DNA from: Acidimicrobiia bacterium
Lineage (GTDB): Bacteria; Actinomycetota; Acidimicrobiia; Acidimicrobiales; JACDCH01
Assembly (NCBI GenBank): GCA_013694495.1
Contig: JACDCH010000512.1
Location: forward strand, 1 to 15,261
Direction of reading: 5' to 3'
Length of the DNA stretch: 15,261 nucleotides
A model generated the notes under the pieces. That model ran no database searches. It was not told the origin of the DNA and saw nothing but the letters and a program-made list of their open reading frames with translations. The translations under genes were made by a program, and so were the position numbers. Positions 1 to 8,148 of this stretch are shown here, piece after piece (the first letter of the stretch is position 1; each line of letters opens with the position of its first letter).

Positions 1-28
1 GGTGGGTGGGGCTCCGGCCCCACCCACC
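1..28. terminator. Strong stem-loop at window edge
   Basis: Bases 1-12 (GGTGGGTGGGGC) pair perfectly with 17-28 (GCCCCACCCACC) around the loop TCCG. There is no T-run after it. It lies upstream of the permease start and is probably the terminator of a gene left of the window, or part of the operon leader. Confidence 0.5.
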
Positions 29-34
29 GAGCCG

Positions 35-50
35 CCTCTCTCGAGAGAGG
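35..50. promoter_or_regulatory. 16-base palindrome at the ribosome binding region of the first permease
   Basis: CCTCTCTCGAGAGAGG is a perfect palindrome. Its right half and the following GGCAAGG form the purine-rich stretch ahead of the ATG at 65. It could be an operator, or an RNA hairpin that hides the ribosome binding region; the sequence cannot distinguish these. Confidence 0.4.
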
Positions 51-64
51 GCAAGGCAAAGCGC

Positions 65-1045
65 ATGCTTCGATTCGTGTTGCGCCGGTTGATGTGGATC
101 ATCCCGACGCTCCTGCTGGTCACCTTCCTGGTCTTCGTGGCCGTCCGGGTGTCGACCGACCCGGTCCAGGCCTTCCTGCGGTTGAACCCCCGCGCCACCG
201 AGGCGCAGGTGCAGGCCTACCGCGACATCAACAACCTCAACGGGTCGATCCCGACCCAGTACTGGAACTGGTTGCTGGACTTCGTCCGCTTCGACTGGGG
301 CGTCGCCATCCGCGGCCGACGACCAGTGTGGCCCGAGCTCAAGAACGCGCTGGCCAACACCGCGGTGCTCGGCATCGTGGCGACCGCCTTCGGGATCACC
401 ATCGGCCTGGCCATCGGCATCTCGTCCGCGCTGCGGCAGTACACGAAATTCGACTCGTTCACCACGGCCACCGCGTTCGTCGGGATCTCGATCCCGCCCT
501 ACGTGTCCGCCCTTCTCCTGCAGCTGTTCTTCTCCGTGTACCTGCAGCGCTGGCTCGGCCGTGACCAGCCGCTGCTGCCGACGTCGGGCGTCTACCCGGC
601 CGGGCACCAGGGCTTCGACCTCTTCCTCCGGGCGAAGCACCTCGTGCTCCCGGTGATCGTCGTGTCGATCCAGATCATCGCCGTCTACAGCCGCTACATG
701 CGGGCGACCTTGCTCGAGGTGTTGAACTCCGACTACCTGCGCACGGCCAGGGCGAAGGGCATCTCGGAGCGTCGAGTCATCATCAAGCACGCGTTCCGCA
801 ACGCGCTGATCCCCATCGTCACCGTCGCCGCCGTCGACGTGGGCGGGATCATCGGCGGCCTCATCATCACCGAGCGCGTGTTCGAGTACCGGGGGATGGG
901 TGACTTCTTCCTGACCGCGTTCGAGAACGGCGACTTCCCGCAGATCATGCCGTTCATGGTGCTGATCGTTCTCGCCGTGGTGTTCTTCAACCTGCTCGCC
1001 GACATGGTCTACGCCTGGCTCGACCCGAGGATTCGCCTTGACTGA
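65..1045 (+). CDS. Peptide/nickel-type ABC transporter permease (OppB/DppB family)
   Basis: Integral membrane subunit that, with the next gene, forms the channel of an ATP-driven importer for peptides or related solutes. The 326-residue protein opens with a typical short positive segment (MLRFVLRRL) and a first membrane helix at about 8-28, followed by an extracellular loop and a block of hydrophobic helices. The cytoplasmic EAA loop that contacts the ATPase lies near 226-254 (RTARAKGISERR...AFRNALIP). I chose the ATG at 65 because the family starts with this motif and GGCAAGG precedes it; the frame is open back to a GTG at 2, but that would add an unusual proline-rich leader. First gene of the operon seen here. 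Substrate cannot be read from the sequence. Confidence 0.93.
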   Translation: MLRFVLRRLMWIIPTLLLVTFLVFVAVRVSTDPVQAFLRLNPRATEAQVQAYRDINNLNGSIPTQYWNWLLDFVRFDWGVAIRGRRPVWPELKNALANTAVLGIVATAFGITIGLAIGISSALRQYTKFDSFTTATAFVGISIPPYVSALLLQLFFSVYLQRWLGRDQPLLPTSGVYPAGHQGFDLFLRAKHLVLPVIVVSIQIIAVYSRYMRATLLEVLNSDYLRTARAKGISERRVIIKHAFRNALIPIVTVAAVDVGGIIGGLIITERVFEYRGMGDFFLTAFENGDFPQIMPFMVLIVLAVVFFNLLADMVYAWLDPRIRLD

Positions 1046-2054
1046 TCTCTCCGCCACCGGCCTCGAGCACATCAGCGAGCTCGAGGAGCCGATCGTCCCC
1101 AACGCCGACGCCGACGCCGACGCCGAGGGCCTGGCCGTCGTCTCGAAGTCGCCGACGCAGCTGGCCTTCCGACGGTTCCTCCGTCACCGGCTGGCGGTCG
1201 CCTGCCTCGGCATCCTCGTGCTGCTCACGCTGATGGTCGTGTTCGCGCCGCTCACGGCCCGGTACTCCGAGATCGAGCAGGTGACCGATGACTCCGGCGC
1301 GATCCTGCGCAACGTCTCCCCTCGGTGGGATGCGTGGTTCGGCACCGACGACATCGGGCGCGACCTGTACGCCCGCATCATCTGGGGCGGCCGGGTCTCG
1401 ATGTTCATCGGCATCGCCGTCGCCTTCTTCTCCGCCATCATCGGCACCGCGGTGGGGGCACTCGCCGGCTGGCGGGGCGGTCGAGTCGACGACGCCCTCA
1501 TGCGGGTCACCGACATCTTCCTGGCCTTCCCGCTCCTCGTCGCCCTGCTGGTGATGCGGAACCTCTTCGCCGAGATCACCTGGTTGCGCTGGCTCTTCGG
1601 CGACCTCAGCTCACCTCGCTTCATCGTGGTGCTGCTGTCGCTCGTCGGCTGGATGCTCGTGGCCCGGCTCGTCCGGGGGACGATCCTCAGCCTCAAGGAG
1701 CGGGAGTTCGTCGAAGCGGCCCGGGCCCTCGGCGCCACCGACCGCAAGATCATCATGCGCCACCTGATCCCCAACTCCCTCGGGCCGATCATCGTGGCCA
1801 TGACCACCACCGTGGCGGTGGCGATCATCACCGAGTCGACGCTGTCGTTCTTCGGCTACGGGCCCAATCCGGCCGAGGGCCGATCGAGCTGGGGCAACCT
1901 GCTCAGGGAGGCCGACGGCGCCATCACCACCGGACGGGAGTGGAAGGCCATCTTCCCCGGCCTGACCCTCGTGCTCGTCGTGCTGTGCGTGAACTTCGTC
2001 GGTGACGGGCTGCGGGACGCGTTCGACCCCAAGCAGCGCAGGACGTCCGGCTGA
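1038..2054 (+). CDS. Peptide/nickel-type ABC transporter permease (OppC/DppC family)
   Basis: Second channel subunit of the importer, 338 residues. After a soluble N-terminus of about 45 residues come the first membrane helix (about 50-72), the family motif FGTDDIGRDLYARIIWGGR (101-119), further helices, and an EAA loop near 225-246 (EAARALGATDRKIIMRHLIP). The start is a TTG overlapping the last 8 bases of the preceding gene, with GAGG at 1027-1030 at proper spacing; no better ATG or GTG exists before the conserved region. The N-terminus carries an NADADADADAE run coded by four GCCGAC repeats, probably a variable linker. It overlaps the next gene by one base (TGATG), so the subunits are likely made in balanced amounts. 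Confidence 0.92.
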   Translation: MTDLSATGLEHISELEEPIVPNADADADAEGLAVVSKSPTQLAFRRFLRHRLAVACLGILVLLTLMVVFAPLTARYSEIEQVTDDSGAILRNVSPRWDAWFGTDDIGRDLYARIIWGGRVSMFIGIAVAFFSAIIGTAVGALAGWRGGRVDDALMRVTDIFLAFPLLVALLVMRNLFAEITWLRWLFGDLSSPRFIVVLLSLVGWMLVARLVRGTILSLKEREFVEAARALGATDRKIIMRHLIPNSLGPIIVAMTTTVAVAIITESTLSFFGYGPNPAEGRSSWGNLLREADGAITTGREWKAIFPGLTLVLVVLCVNFVGDGLRDAFDPKQRRTSG

Positions 2055-3097
2055 TGGCCCGTGGCAACGGGGCGACGCCGGCGGCGGTCGCGCCGACGAC
2101 ACCGAACGGCGCGCCGGACGGCGGTCCCATCCTCTCGATCCGGGACCTGCGGGTGTCGTTCCCGACCGAGGACGGCGCGGTGCAGGCGGTCCGCGGGATC
2201 GACCTCGACGTGAACCGCGGCGAGTTGGTCGCCATCGTGGGCGAGTCGGGTTCCGGCAAGTCGGTGTCGATGCTGGCGGCCATGGGCCTCCTGCCCAAGG
2301 GCGCCCAGATCAGCGGCTCGGTCAAGGTGGGCGGCCAGGAGCTGATCGGCGCGTCGGCCAAGGCGCAGCGCTCCGTGCGGGGCCAGCGGATGGCGATGAT
2401 CTTCCAGGACCCGCTGTCGGCCCTGAACCCCGTGCACCGCATCGGCGACCAGATCGGCGAGATGCTCGACGCCCACCAGAAGCTGTCCAAGCAGGCGGTC
2501 AACACCAAGGTCGTCGAGCTGCTCGAGCTCGTGGGCATCCCGCAGCCCGCCGACCGGACCCGCCGCTACCCCCACGAGTTCTCGGGCGGTATGCGCCAGC
2601 GGGTGATGATCGCCATGGCGATCGCCAACGATCCCGAGGTGCTCATCGCCGACGAGCCCACCACCGCGCTCGACGTCACGGTGCAGGCCCAGATCCTCGA
2701 GGTCATCCAGCGCGTCCAGCGTGAGCTCCGATCGGCCGTCGTCTTCATCACGCACGACCTCGGTGTGGTCGCCCGCATCGCCGACCGGGTGCAGGTCATG
2801 TACGCCGGCCGGTCCGCGGAGCGGGGCGAGGTGCACGACCTGTTCCGGCAGCCCACGCATCCGTACACGGTCGGGCTGCTCAGCGCGCTGCCGCAGGTGG
2901 GCCGGTCGCGGCTCCTGCCGATCCCCGGGGCGCCGCCGAACATGTTGGCGCCGCCGTCGGGCTGTGCCTTCCGCGCCCGCTGCTCCTACGCGCAGGACCT
3001 GTGCGCGGAGGACCCGCCGCCCGACCTGAGGCCGTTCGGTGCGGCCGAGACGGCGTGCCGGCGGGCCGAGGAGCTGGCCGGGGTGCTGCAGCCGTGA
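2054..3097 (+). CDS. Peptide ABC transporter ATP-binding protein (OppD/DppD family)
   Basis: One of two cytoplasmic ATPases that power the importer; 347 residues. Walker A is GESGSGKS at 63-70, the ABC signature FSGGMRQRV lies near 175-184, and Walker B with the catalytic glutamate is VLIADEPTTALD near 196-207, followed by the H-loop (ITHDLG). The C-terminus has the oligopeptide/dipeptide transporter extension with the paired-cysteine segment GCAFRARC. All nucleotide-binding motifs are intact. It starts one base inside the stop of the upstream permease and ends in a GTGA overlap with the next ATPase, so it belongs to the same transcript. Confidence 0.94.
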   Translation: MARGNGATPAAVAPTTPNGAPDGGPILSIRDLRVSFPTEDGAVQAVRGIDLDVNRGELVAIVGESGSGKSVSMLAAMGLLPKGAQISGSVKVGGQELIGASAKAQRSVRGQRMAMIFQDPLSALNPVHRIGDQIGEMLDAHQKLSKQAVNTKVVELLELVGIPQPADRTRRYPHEFSGGMRQRVMIAMAIANDPEVLIADEPTTALDVTVQAQILEVIQRVQRELRSAVVFITHDLGVVARIADRVQVMYAGRSAERGEVHDLFRQPTHPYTVGLLSALPQVGRSRLLPIPGAPPNMLAPPSGCAFRARCSYAQDLCAEDPPPDLRPFGAAETACRRAEELAGVLQP

Positions 3098-4176
3098 GCG
3101 AACCCGTGAGCGCGGAGAGCCTGGCGACGGACTCCTACGACGACCGCGACGACGACGCAATGCCGCTGCCCGCCGCCCTGCGCACGGCCGGCGCCGAGGC
3201 GATCCTCGAGGTCACCGACCTCGTGAAGCACTTCCCGGTGCGCGACCTCCAGGGCCTGCGCGTCGTGAAGCAGCAGGTGCAGGCCGTGAGCGGCGTCTCC
3301 TTCGCCGTCGGCGCCGGCGAGACGCTCGGCCTGGTGGGGGAGTCCGGCTCGGGAAAGTCCACAGTGGGCCGCTGCCTGCTGCGGCTCATCGAGCCGACGT
3401 CGGGCTCGATCCGCTACAAGGGCGCCGAGCTGACGACGATGGGCCGCAGCCGGATGCGCGACCTCCGCAAGGAGATGCAGATCGTCTTCCAGGACCCCTA
3501 CGCGTCGCTCGACCCCCGCATGACGGTCGGGTCGGCGATCGAGGAGGGCCTGGTCATCCACGACGTGAAGAGCAACCACCGGGAGCGGGTCGAGGAGCTG
3601 CTCGACCTCGTCGGCCTGGCCCCGCAGCACGCGAAGCGCTTCCCGCACGAGTTCTCCGGCGGCCAGCGCCAGCGCATCGGGATCGCCCGGGCCCTCGCCC
3701 TCGATCCGTCGCTGATCGTGCTCGACGAGCCGGTGTCCGCCCTCGACGTGTCGATCCAGGCGGGCGTCGTCAACCTGCTGGAGCGCCTCCAGGACCAGCT
3801 GGGCCTGGCGTTCCTGTTCATCGCCCACGACCTTTCCGTCGTCCGCCACATCTCCGACGTCGTGGCCGTGATGTACCTGGGCAAGCTGGTGGAGGTGGCG
3901 CCCAAGGAGGAGCTGTACTCCTCGCCGGCCCACCCCTACACGCAGGCGCTGCTGTCCGCCGGGCCGGTCCCGGACCCGGGCCGCGAGCGCGAGCGCAAGC
4001 GCATCGTCCTCACGGGCGACCTCCCGAGCCCCATCAACCCGCCGTCGGGGTGCCGGTTCCGGACCCGGTGCTGGAAGGCCCAGGACGTGTGCGCGGAGGA
4101 GGAGCCGCTCCTCATCGACCGCGGTCAGGGCCACCCGGTGGCCTGCCACTTCGCCGAGGTGGTCGAGGTCGTCTGA
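3094..4176 (+). CDS. Peptide ABC transporter ATP-binding protein (OppF/DppF family)
   Basis: Partner ATPase of the importer, 360 residues from the GTG that overlaps the preceding stop (GTGA). Walker A GESGSGKS is at 82-89, the signature SGGQRQRIGIA near 189, and Walker B LIVLDEPVSALD near 207-218; the C-terminal extension has the GCRFRTRC segment typical of the family. The first 35 residues are acidic and poorly conserved. The frame is open further upstream to 3001, but that stretch lies inside the previous gene and translates to arginine/glycine-rich sequence unlike the family. Last gene of the overlapping transporter block; a gap of 68 bases separates it from secG. Confidence 0.93.
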   Translation: MSEPVSAESLATDSYDDRDDDAMPLPAALRTAGAEAILEVTDLVKHFPVRDLQGLRVVKQQVQAVSGVSFAVGAGETLGLVGESGSGKSTVGRCLLRLIEPTSGSIRYKGAELTTMGRSRMRDLRKEMQIVFQDPYASLDPRMTVGSAIEEGLVIHDVKSNHRERVEELLDLVGLAPQHAKRFPHEFSGGQRQRIGIARALALDPSLIVLDEPVSALDVSIQAGVVNLLERLQDQLGLAFLFIAHDLSVVRHISDVVAVMYLGKLVEVAPKEELYSSPAHPYTQALLSAGPVPDPGRERERKRIVLTGDLPSPINPPSGCRFRTRCWKAQDVCAEEEPLLIDRGQGHPVACHFAEVVEVV

Positions 4177-4225
4177 AGGGCCCCGCGCTGGGGTTCCGTG
4201 ATCGTGGGTCGGGCCGGGTCGCGCA

Positions 4226-4231
4226 CTAACG
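4226..4231 (+). promoter_or_regulatory. Possible -10 box of secG (TAACGT)
   Basis: TAACGT fits TAnnnT and lies 13 bases before the secG ATG, in the only gap of this gene block. No clear -35 box and no Shine-Dalgarno are visible, so a short-leader transcript starting near 4238 would fit. Weak on its own. Confidence 0.3.
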
Positions 4232-4244
4232 TCTGCGACTCGCT

Positions 4245-4496
4245 ATGGCGCTCGCACTCTTCCTCACCGAGCTGAAGTTCTGGGTCGGGCTCACCTACGT
4301 CGTCGACAGCCTGCTCCTGATCTTCCTGGTCCTGCTGCACTCGGGCAAGGGTGGTGGCCTGTCCGACATGTTCGGTGGCGGCCTCGGGGCCACAGCCGCC
4401 GGCTCCACGGTCGCCGAGCGCAACCTCGACCGCATCACCGTGGTCGCCGCGCTCATCTGGCTCTTCTGCTCCATCAGCCTCGCCCTCCTCATCTAG
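4245..4496 (+). CDS. secG: Preprotein translocase subunit SecG
   Basis: Small membrane subunit that assists SecYE in protein export across the cytoplasmic membrane. The 83 residues have the expected layout: a helix at about 13-32, the glycine-rich cytoplasmic loop with LHSGKGGGLSDMFGGG, and a second helix at about 62-83. Length and motif match actinobacterial SecG. The neighbours are transporter genes rather than the glycolytic genes often found next to secG. Its stop codon TAG lies inside the CTAG that begins a perfect 16-base inverted repeat, so the 3' end may have been set by that element. Confidence 0.93.
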   Translation: MALALFLTELKFWVGLTYVVDSLLLIFLVLLHSGKGGGLSDMFGGGLGATAAGSTVAERNLDRITVVAALIWLFCSISLALLI

Positions 4497-4657
4497 TGAC
4501 CCGAGTCGCGCATGCGCCCGGCATCTCGCCGGCCAGTCTCCGCCGCTCGCTGCGTCCTCGGCCTCGTATTCGCTGGGGGAGTCCGTCGGCCTGCGTCCTT
4601 GCGAGCGACGAACCTGACTCGACGAACTGCCGACCAACGTACGACTCGGGTCACTAG
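4493..4657. repeat. 165-base segment bounded by a perfect 16-base inverted repeat
   Basis: CTAGTGACCCGAGTCG at 4493-4508 and CGACTCGGGTCACTAG at 4642-4657 are exact inverted complements, 133 bases apart. The left arm contains the secG stop and the right arm ends on the first base of the GTG of the next gene. Both outer ends are CTAG, a rare tetramer in high-GC DNA, so the structure could be a small non-autonomous element (12-base terminal repeats with a CTAG target duplication) or an intercistronic hairpin. No coding sequence inside is convincing. Confidence 0.55.
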
Positions 4658-6294
4658 TGGCTCGGCGGCCGGCGCCGGCTGCCCTGGTCGCGGCGGGGCT
4701 GCTCGTGCTCGCCGCGGCGAGCTGCACGGGCGGTGGCGAGACGTCGGCGTCGTCGACGCAGCCCACCGACGAAGCGCCCGCGGCCTCGACCACCCTCCGC
4801 GACGACCTTCCGGTGGTGGGCGGCACGTTGCGCCTCGGCGTCGGTCGCCTCGAGTCCCTCGACCCCGCCGACGCGTCGCCGGAGTCGGTGAGCTCGGCCA
4901 TCGCGGCCGACCTCCTCTTCGACGGCCTCACCGAGGTCCGAGCCGGCGACGCGGCGGCTCGCCCGGCGCTGGCGGCGCGCTGGGACACCGCCGACAGGGG
5001 CCGGACGTGGCGGTTCACGCTGCGCCCCGACGCCCGCTTCTCCGACGGCAGCGCCCTCACCGCCACCGACGTCGAGCGCTCCATCGAGCGCGTCGTACGG
5101 GAGGGGGTCGCCTCGCTGTCGGGCTCCCGCCTCGAGGCCCTCCTGGGGTACGACGACTTCGTCGCCGGCACCACGGCCGACCTCGCCGGCGTCCGGGTGG
5201 CCGACGCGTCCACGCTCGAGGTGCAGCTCGAGGTCCCCCTGGCCACCCTCCCCGAGCTGCTGGCGTCGCCGACGTTCGGCGTGGTCTCCGGCCTCGCCCT
5301 CGACGCGACGAACCCGTCGTTCGCCGAGGCGCCGTCGGTCACCAGCGGACCGTTCCGCTTCGCCAGCCGCGACGGAGACGTGATCCGGCTCGTTCGCACC
5401 ACCGACGGCGACGCCTACCTCGACGGGGTCGACCTCCACCAGCACGACGACCTCGCCACGGCCTACGACACGTTCGCCGCCGGCGGGCTCGACTGGTCGC
5501 TCGTGCCCCCGTCTCGGGTCGACGCCGCCGCCGAAGACCACGGAGTCGACGGGTTCGTGCCGTTCCAGGCCGAGCTCTTCTTCGGCTTCAACCTGGCCCA
5601 GCCCGAGTTCGCCGACGTCCGCTTCCGCCAGGCGATCATGGCCGCCGTCGACCGCGAGGCGGTCGTGAACGCCGTGTACTTCGGCATCGCCCGCCCGCTG
5701 TCGGTGCTGATCCCCGAGGGGGTGCCCGGCCACGACGCACGGCGCTGCGGCGACGGCTGCGCCTACGACCCGCCGCGGGCCGAGCAGCTGCTCGAATCCG
5801 CCTTTCCGACGGGCACCGTCCCGACGGTGTACATCGACTACGACGACGGCGTCGACGAGGCCGCCGTGGCCGGGATCATCGAGGAGAACCTCGAGGCGGT
5901 CGGCATCCCCGCCACCCTGCGCCCGCACCCGGCCGGCGCCTTCGGGGCGTTCCTCACCCAGGGCCAGGGCGCCCTCGTGCGCCTGGGCTGGGTGGCGGTC
6001 GCCCCCACCGGCGACGCCTACCTGGCCCCGCTGTTCGCCAGCGGCAGCCCCGACAACGTCACCGGCCTCGCCGACCCCAGCGTCGACGAGCTCCTCGCCG
6101 CCGCCACCGCCGCCGTCGCCCCCCGCGAGCGCGAGCGCCTCCTCGGGGAGGCCGAGTCCGCCATCCTCGCCCTCGCCCCCGTCGTCCCCCTGGCCCAGTT
6201 CCAGATCCTGTCCGTGGCCGGCGACGCCGTCCACGACCTCGACCTCGCCATCAACGGCACCTTCGACCCCGACGCCGTCTGGCTCTCCCCGTAG
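4657..6294 (+). CDS. Extracellular solute-binding protein, family 5 (peptide/nickel type), lipoprotein
   Basis: Captures the transported solute outside the membrane and delivers it to the permeases; most likely the partner of the ABC genes upstream. The 545-residue product starts with a lipoprotein signal: VARRP, a hydrophobic stretch, then AAASC with the modified cysteine at about residue 23 (A at -3 is a weak lipobox). A low-complexity linker of Ser/Thr follows, then the family opening GGTLRLGVGRLESLDPADA, a typical LLFDGLTE segment, and FRQAIMAAVDREAVV in the middle domain. Near 375 there is a short cysteine pair (RRCGDGCAYDP). The GTG start is required to include the signal peptide; no Shine-Dalgarno is visible, and its first base is the end of the inverted repeat. 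Ligand unknown. Confidence 0.9.
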   Translation: MARRPAPAALVAAGLLVLAAASCTGGGETSASSTQPTDEAPAASTTLRDDLPVVGGTLRLGVGRLESLDPADASPESVSSAIAADLLFDGLTEVRAGDAAARPALAARWDTADRGRTWRFTLRPDARFSDGSALTATDVERSIERVVREGVASLSGSRLEALLGYDDFVAGTTADLAGVRVADASTLEVQLEVPLATLPELLASPTFGVVSGLALDATNPSFAEAPSVTSGPFRFASRDGDVIRLVRTTDGDAYLDGVDLHQHDDLATAYDTFAAGGLDWSLVPPSRVDAAAEDHGVDGFVPFQAELFFGFNLAQPEFADVRFRQAIMAAVDREAVVNAVYFGIARPLSVLIPEGVPGHDARRCGDGCAYDPPRAEQLLESAFPTGTVPTVYIDYDDGVDEAAVAGIIEENLEAVGIPATLRPHPAGAFGAFLTQGQGALVRLGWVAVAPTGDAYLAPLFASGSPDNVTGLADPSVDELLAAATAAVAPRERERLLGEAESAILALAPVVPLAQFQILSVAGDAVHDLDLAINGTFDPDAVWLSP

Positions 6295-6301
6295 CCGTCG
6301 C

Positions 6302-6324
6302 GGCGCAGGCCCGCGCGCTGCGCC
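6302..6324 (+). terminator. Hairpin after the binding-protein gene
   Basis: GGCGCAG (6302-6308) pairs with CTGCGCC (6318-6324) around nine bases, starting 8 bases after the stop codon. There is no T-run, as is common for high-GC organisms. Likely the end of the transporter transcript. Confidence 0.45.
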
Positions 6325-6386
6325 TGGGTGGCGGCCGCCGAGAGCGCGTGCCTCATGGCCGCTTCGAACCCGACGAACCCTCGCGC

Positions 6387-6392
6387 TACAGT
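6387..6392 (+). promoter_or_regulatory. Possible -10 box of tRNA-Leu (TACAGT)
   Basis: TACAGT lies 32 bases before the tRNA, with TTCGAA at 6362-6367 as a poor, widely spaced -35. The rest of 6325-6424 shows no gene. Confidence 0.35.
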
Positions 6393-6424
6393 CCACCCTC
6401 CCCTCGGGAGACCGAGGACACCAC

Positions 6425-6508
6425 GTCGGAGTGGCGGAATAGGTAGACGCGCCAGGTTGAGGGCCTGGTGTCCGCAAGGACGTGGGGGTTCAAGTCCCCC
6501 CTCCGACA
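6425..6508 (+). tRNA. tRNA-Leu (GAG)
   Basis: Complete class II tRNA. The acceptor stem GTCGGAG (6425-6431) pairs with CTCCGAC (6501-6507), followed by discriminator A. The anticodon stem CCAGG/CCTGG encloses TTGAGGG, giving anticodon GAG at 6459-6461, which reads CUC/CUU leucine codons. The long variable arm TGTCC-GCAA-GGACG marks a leucine tRNA, and the T arm GGGGG-TTCAAGT-CCCCC is intact. CCA is not encoded (CGA follows). The 3' 19 bases are also the end of the oppositely oriented recombinase gene, so this is probably the integration site of the accessory DNA to the right. Confidence 0.96.
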
Positions 6509-8148
6509 CGAACCTTACGGACACATGGGTCGGCTTCGATGTCGACCGATCGGCAGTCCGGAAGGTAGGTGCCGAGGACGCCGGCCTCCTCGTAGAAGCG
6601 GCTCCGGAGCTTCGCGTCGCTGACCTGCAGCAGCCCGATGAGGCCACCGAGGTGTTCGACGGCGTCGCGAACATCGGCGGCGGTGTTGACGTCCGCACGC
6701 TGCGCGCCGTCGAGGGCCTCGAGCGTCGCCTGTGCGCGCGATCGCTCGGCCTGCACGTCCTTGATCCAGCCGGCGACGACAGCGGGGTCGGTGCCGGCCT
6801 CGAGGAGCTCCCGGTAGCGGTCCAGCTTGCGGTCGCACTCTCGCAGGAGGTCGTTGGCGGCTGCGCGCTCGGCAGGAGACGCCGGCTCGGCGGCGGCGCC
6901 GAGGATCGCCTCACAGGTGGCGTCGACGTTCTCCGGGTCGAACAGCTGCCCCAACCAGTCGTCGAGGTCGGGGAGGAGGTCCCGCTCGCGCAGGTAGACG
7001 ACCTTCGGGTGCGGCAGCTGCGCAGACTTCGCGTACTCGGCGCCGTACTGGCACCGGTAGTACGCCTCGCCGTGGTGCCAGCTCCCCTGGAGCTTCCGCC
7101 GGCAGAGCCCGCACGTGAGCCGGCCACGGAGGAGGTACGGCCGCTCGGTCTTGGATCCTCGCCGCGGCTTGCTGCCCCGGCGAGCGACGACCATCCGTGA
7201 CTGCACCTCGCGGAAGGTCTCCATCGAGATCAGCGCCTCGTGCGACGGATCCGTCGACCAGACCCACTCCTCCTCGCCGTTCCACCGCATCACGGTTTGG
7301 TGGCCGGCGCTCACGTCCTCGACGTCGAGCAGCACCTCCTCCCGCCGTTGCTTCGCCCAGACCTGGTAGCCGGTGTAGCGGGGATTGCAGAGGATCGCTC
7401 GGACGGCGGACTTCCCCCACGCGAGCCCGTGGCGGTGGCGGTTGCGGGCGCGGTCAGCGCCGCTCGGCGAGGCGATCCCGTCGGCCGTCAGGCGCTCGGC
7501 GATGGCCAGGTACCCCCGGCCGGCGAGGTACTCGTCGAAGATCCGCTGAACGACCGGCGCCGTCTCGGGATCGGGCTCGAGCTGATGCAGCCGCTTCCCG
7601 TCGCCTGCCTTCTCCGGGTTCGGGTGCGGCCCGGCGTCGGCCAGCCGGTAGCCGTACGGCGGCCGTCCACCGAGGAACCGGCCCTGCGTCGCCGCCTGCG
7701 CGCTCATAGCCGTGCGGACGCGTGTCTTGATCCGCATGCGCTCGCCCTTCGACATCCCGCCGAAGAGCATCATCACCAGGTCGTGCGCCTCGGAGCCGGG
7801 ATCGATGGCACCGCCGACCTCGGGCACCCACAGCTGGACGCCGTAGTGCGTGAACACCGGAAACGTGAGCCCGAACTGGTTCCCGTAGAACGCGCGCTGC
7901 GGCTCGCCGATGACCACGGCCGAGAACCCCCGATCGGGCCGGGCGATGGCGGCGAGCAGCCGGGCGGACTCAGGCCGCCGCTTCCATGGCAACGACCGGC
8001 TCTGCCCGATGTCGAAGAACTCAGCAACGACCTCGCCACCGGCGGGCTCGATGAGGCCGAGACTCCGATGGAGCTGCCACTGCTTCGACGACTCGGGGTC
8101 CTGCTGGTCCTCGGTGCTCACCCGGCCGTAGAAGGCGAACGGGATCAT
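6490..8148 (-). CDS. Large serine recombinase (site-specific integrase)
   Basis: Cuts and rejoins attachment sites through a phosphoserine intermediate. The 552-residue protein begins with the resolvase catalytic domain: FYGRVSTEDQ carries the active serine at about 11, and later GMSKGERMRIKTRVR matches the conserved arginine region. A recombinase domain with GRPPYGYRL (about 170) and LCNPRYTGYQVW follows, then a zinc-ribbon-like part (LTCGLCRRKL, YYRCQ) and a C-terminal helical, coiled-coil-like tail. The ATG has a strong GAGGAGG upstream and overlaps the stop of the helix-turn-helix gene (ATGA). The last six residues (RVGGGT) and the stop are coded within the tRNA-Leu 3' end. No disruption is seen, so it may be active. 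It probably inserted this region; no second attachment site was found. Confidence 0.93.
   Translation of the reverse strand: MIPFAFYGRVSTEDQQDPESSKQWQLHRSLGLIEPAGGEVVAEFFDIGQSRSLPWKRRPESARLLAAIARPDRGFSAVVIGEPQRAFYGNQFGLTFPVFTHYGVQLWVPEVGGAIDPGSEAHDLVMMLFGGMSKGERMRIKTRVRTAMSAQAATQGRFLGGRPPYGYRLADAGPHPNPEKAGDGKRLHQLEPDPETAPVVQRIFDEYLAGRGYLAIAERLTADGIASPSGADRARNRHRHGLAWGKSAVRAILCNPRYTGYQVWAKQRREEVLLDVEDVSAGHQTVMRWNGEEEWVWSTDPSHEALISMETFREVQSRMVVARRGSKPRRGSKTERPYLLRGRLTCGLCRRKLQGSWHHGEAYYRCQYGAEYAKSAQLPHPKVVYLRERDLLPDLDDWLGQLFDPENVDATCEAILGAAAEPASPAERAAANDLLRECDRKLDRYRELLEAGTDPAVVAGWIKDVQAERSRAQATLEALDGAQRADVNTAADVRDAVEHLGGLIGLLQVSDAKLRSRFYEEAGVLGTYLPDCRSVDIEADPCVRKVRVGGGT

Noticed and set aside
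1856..4149. Long minus-strand open frames opposite the two ATPase genes
   Set aside because: Histidine/arginine-rich, no motif, and exactly antisense to intact OppD/OppF-type genes.
4512..6477. Very long open frames on both strands across the binding-protein gene (644 and 607 codons)
   Set aside because: Both are rich in Arg, Pro, Gly or repetitive Glu/Gly and match no family; they are by-products of high GC opposite or out of frame with a clear family 5 binding protein.
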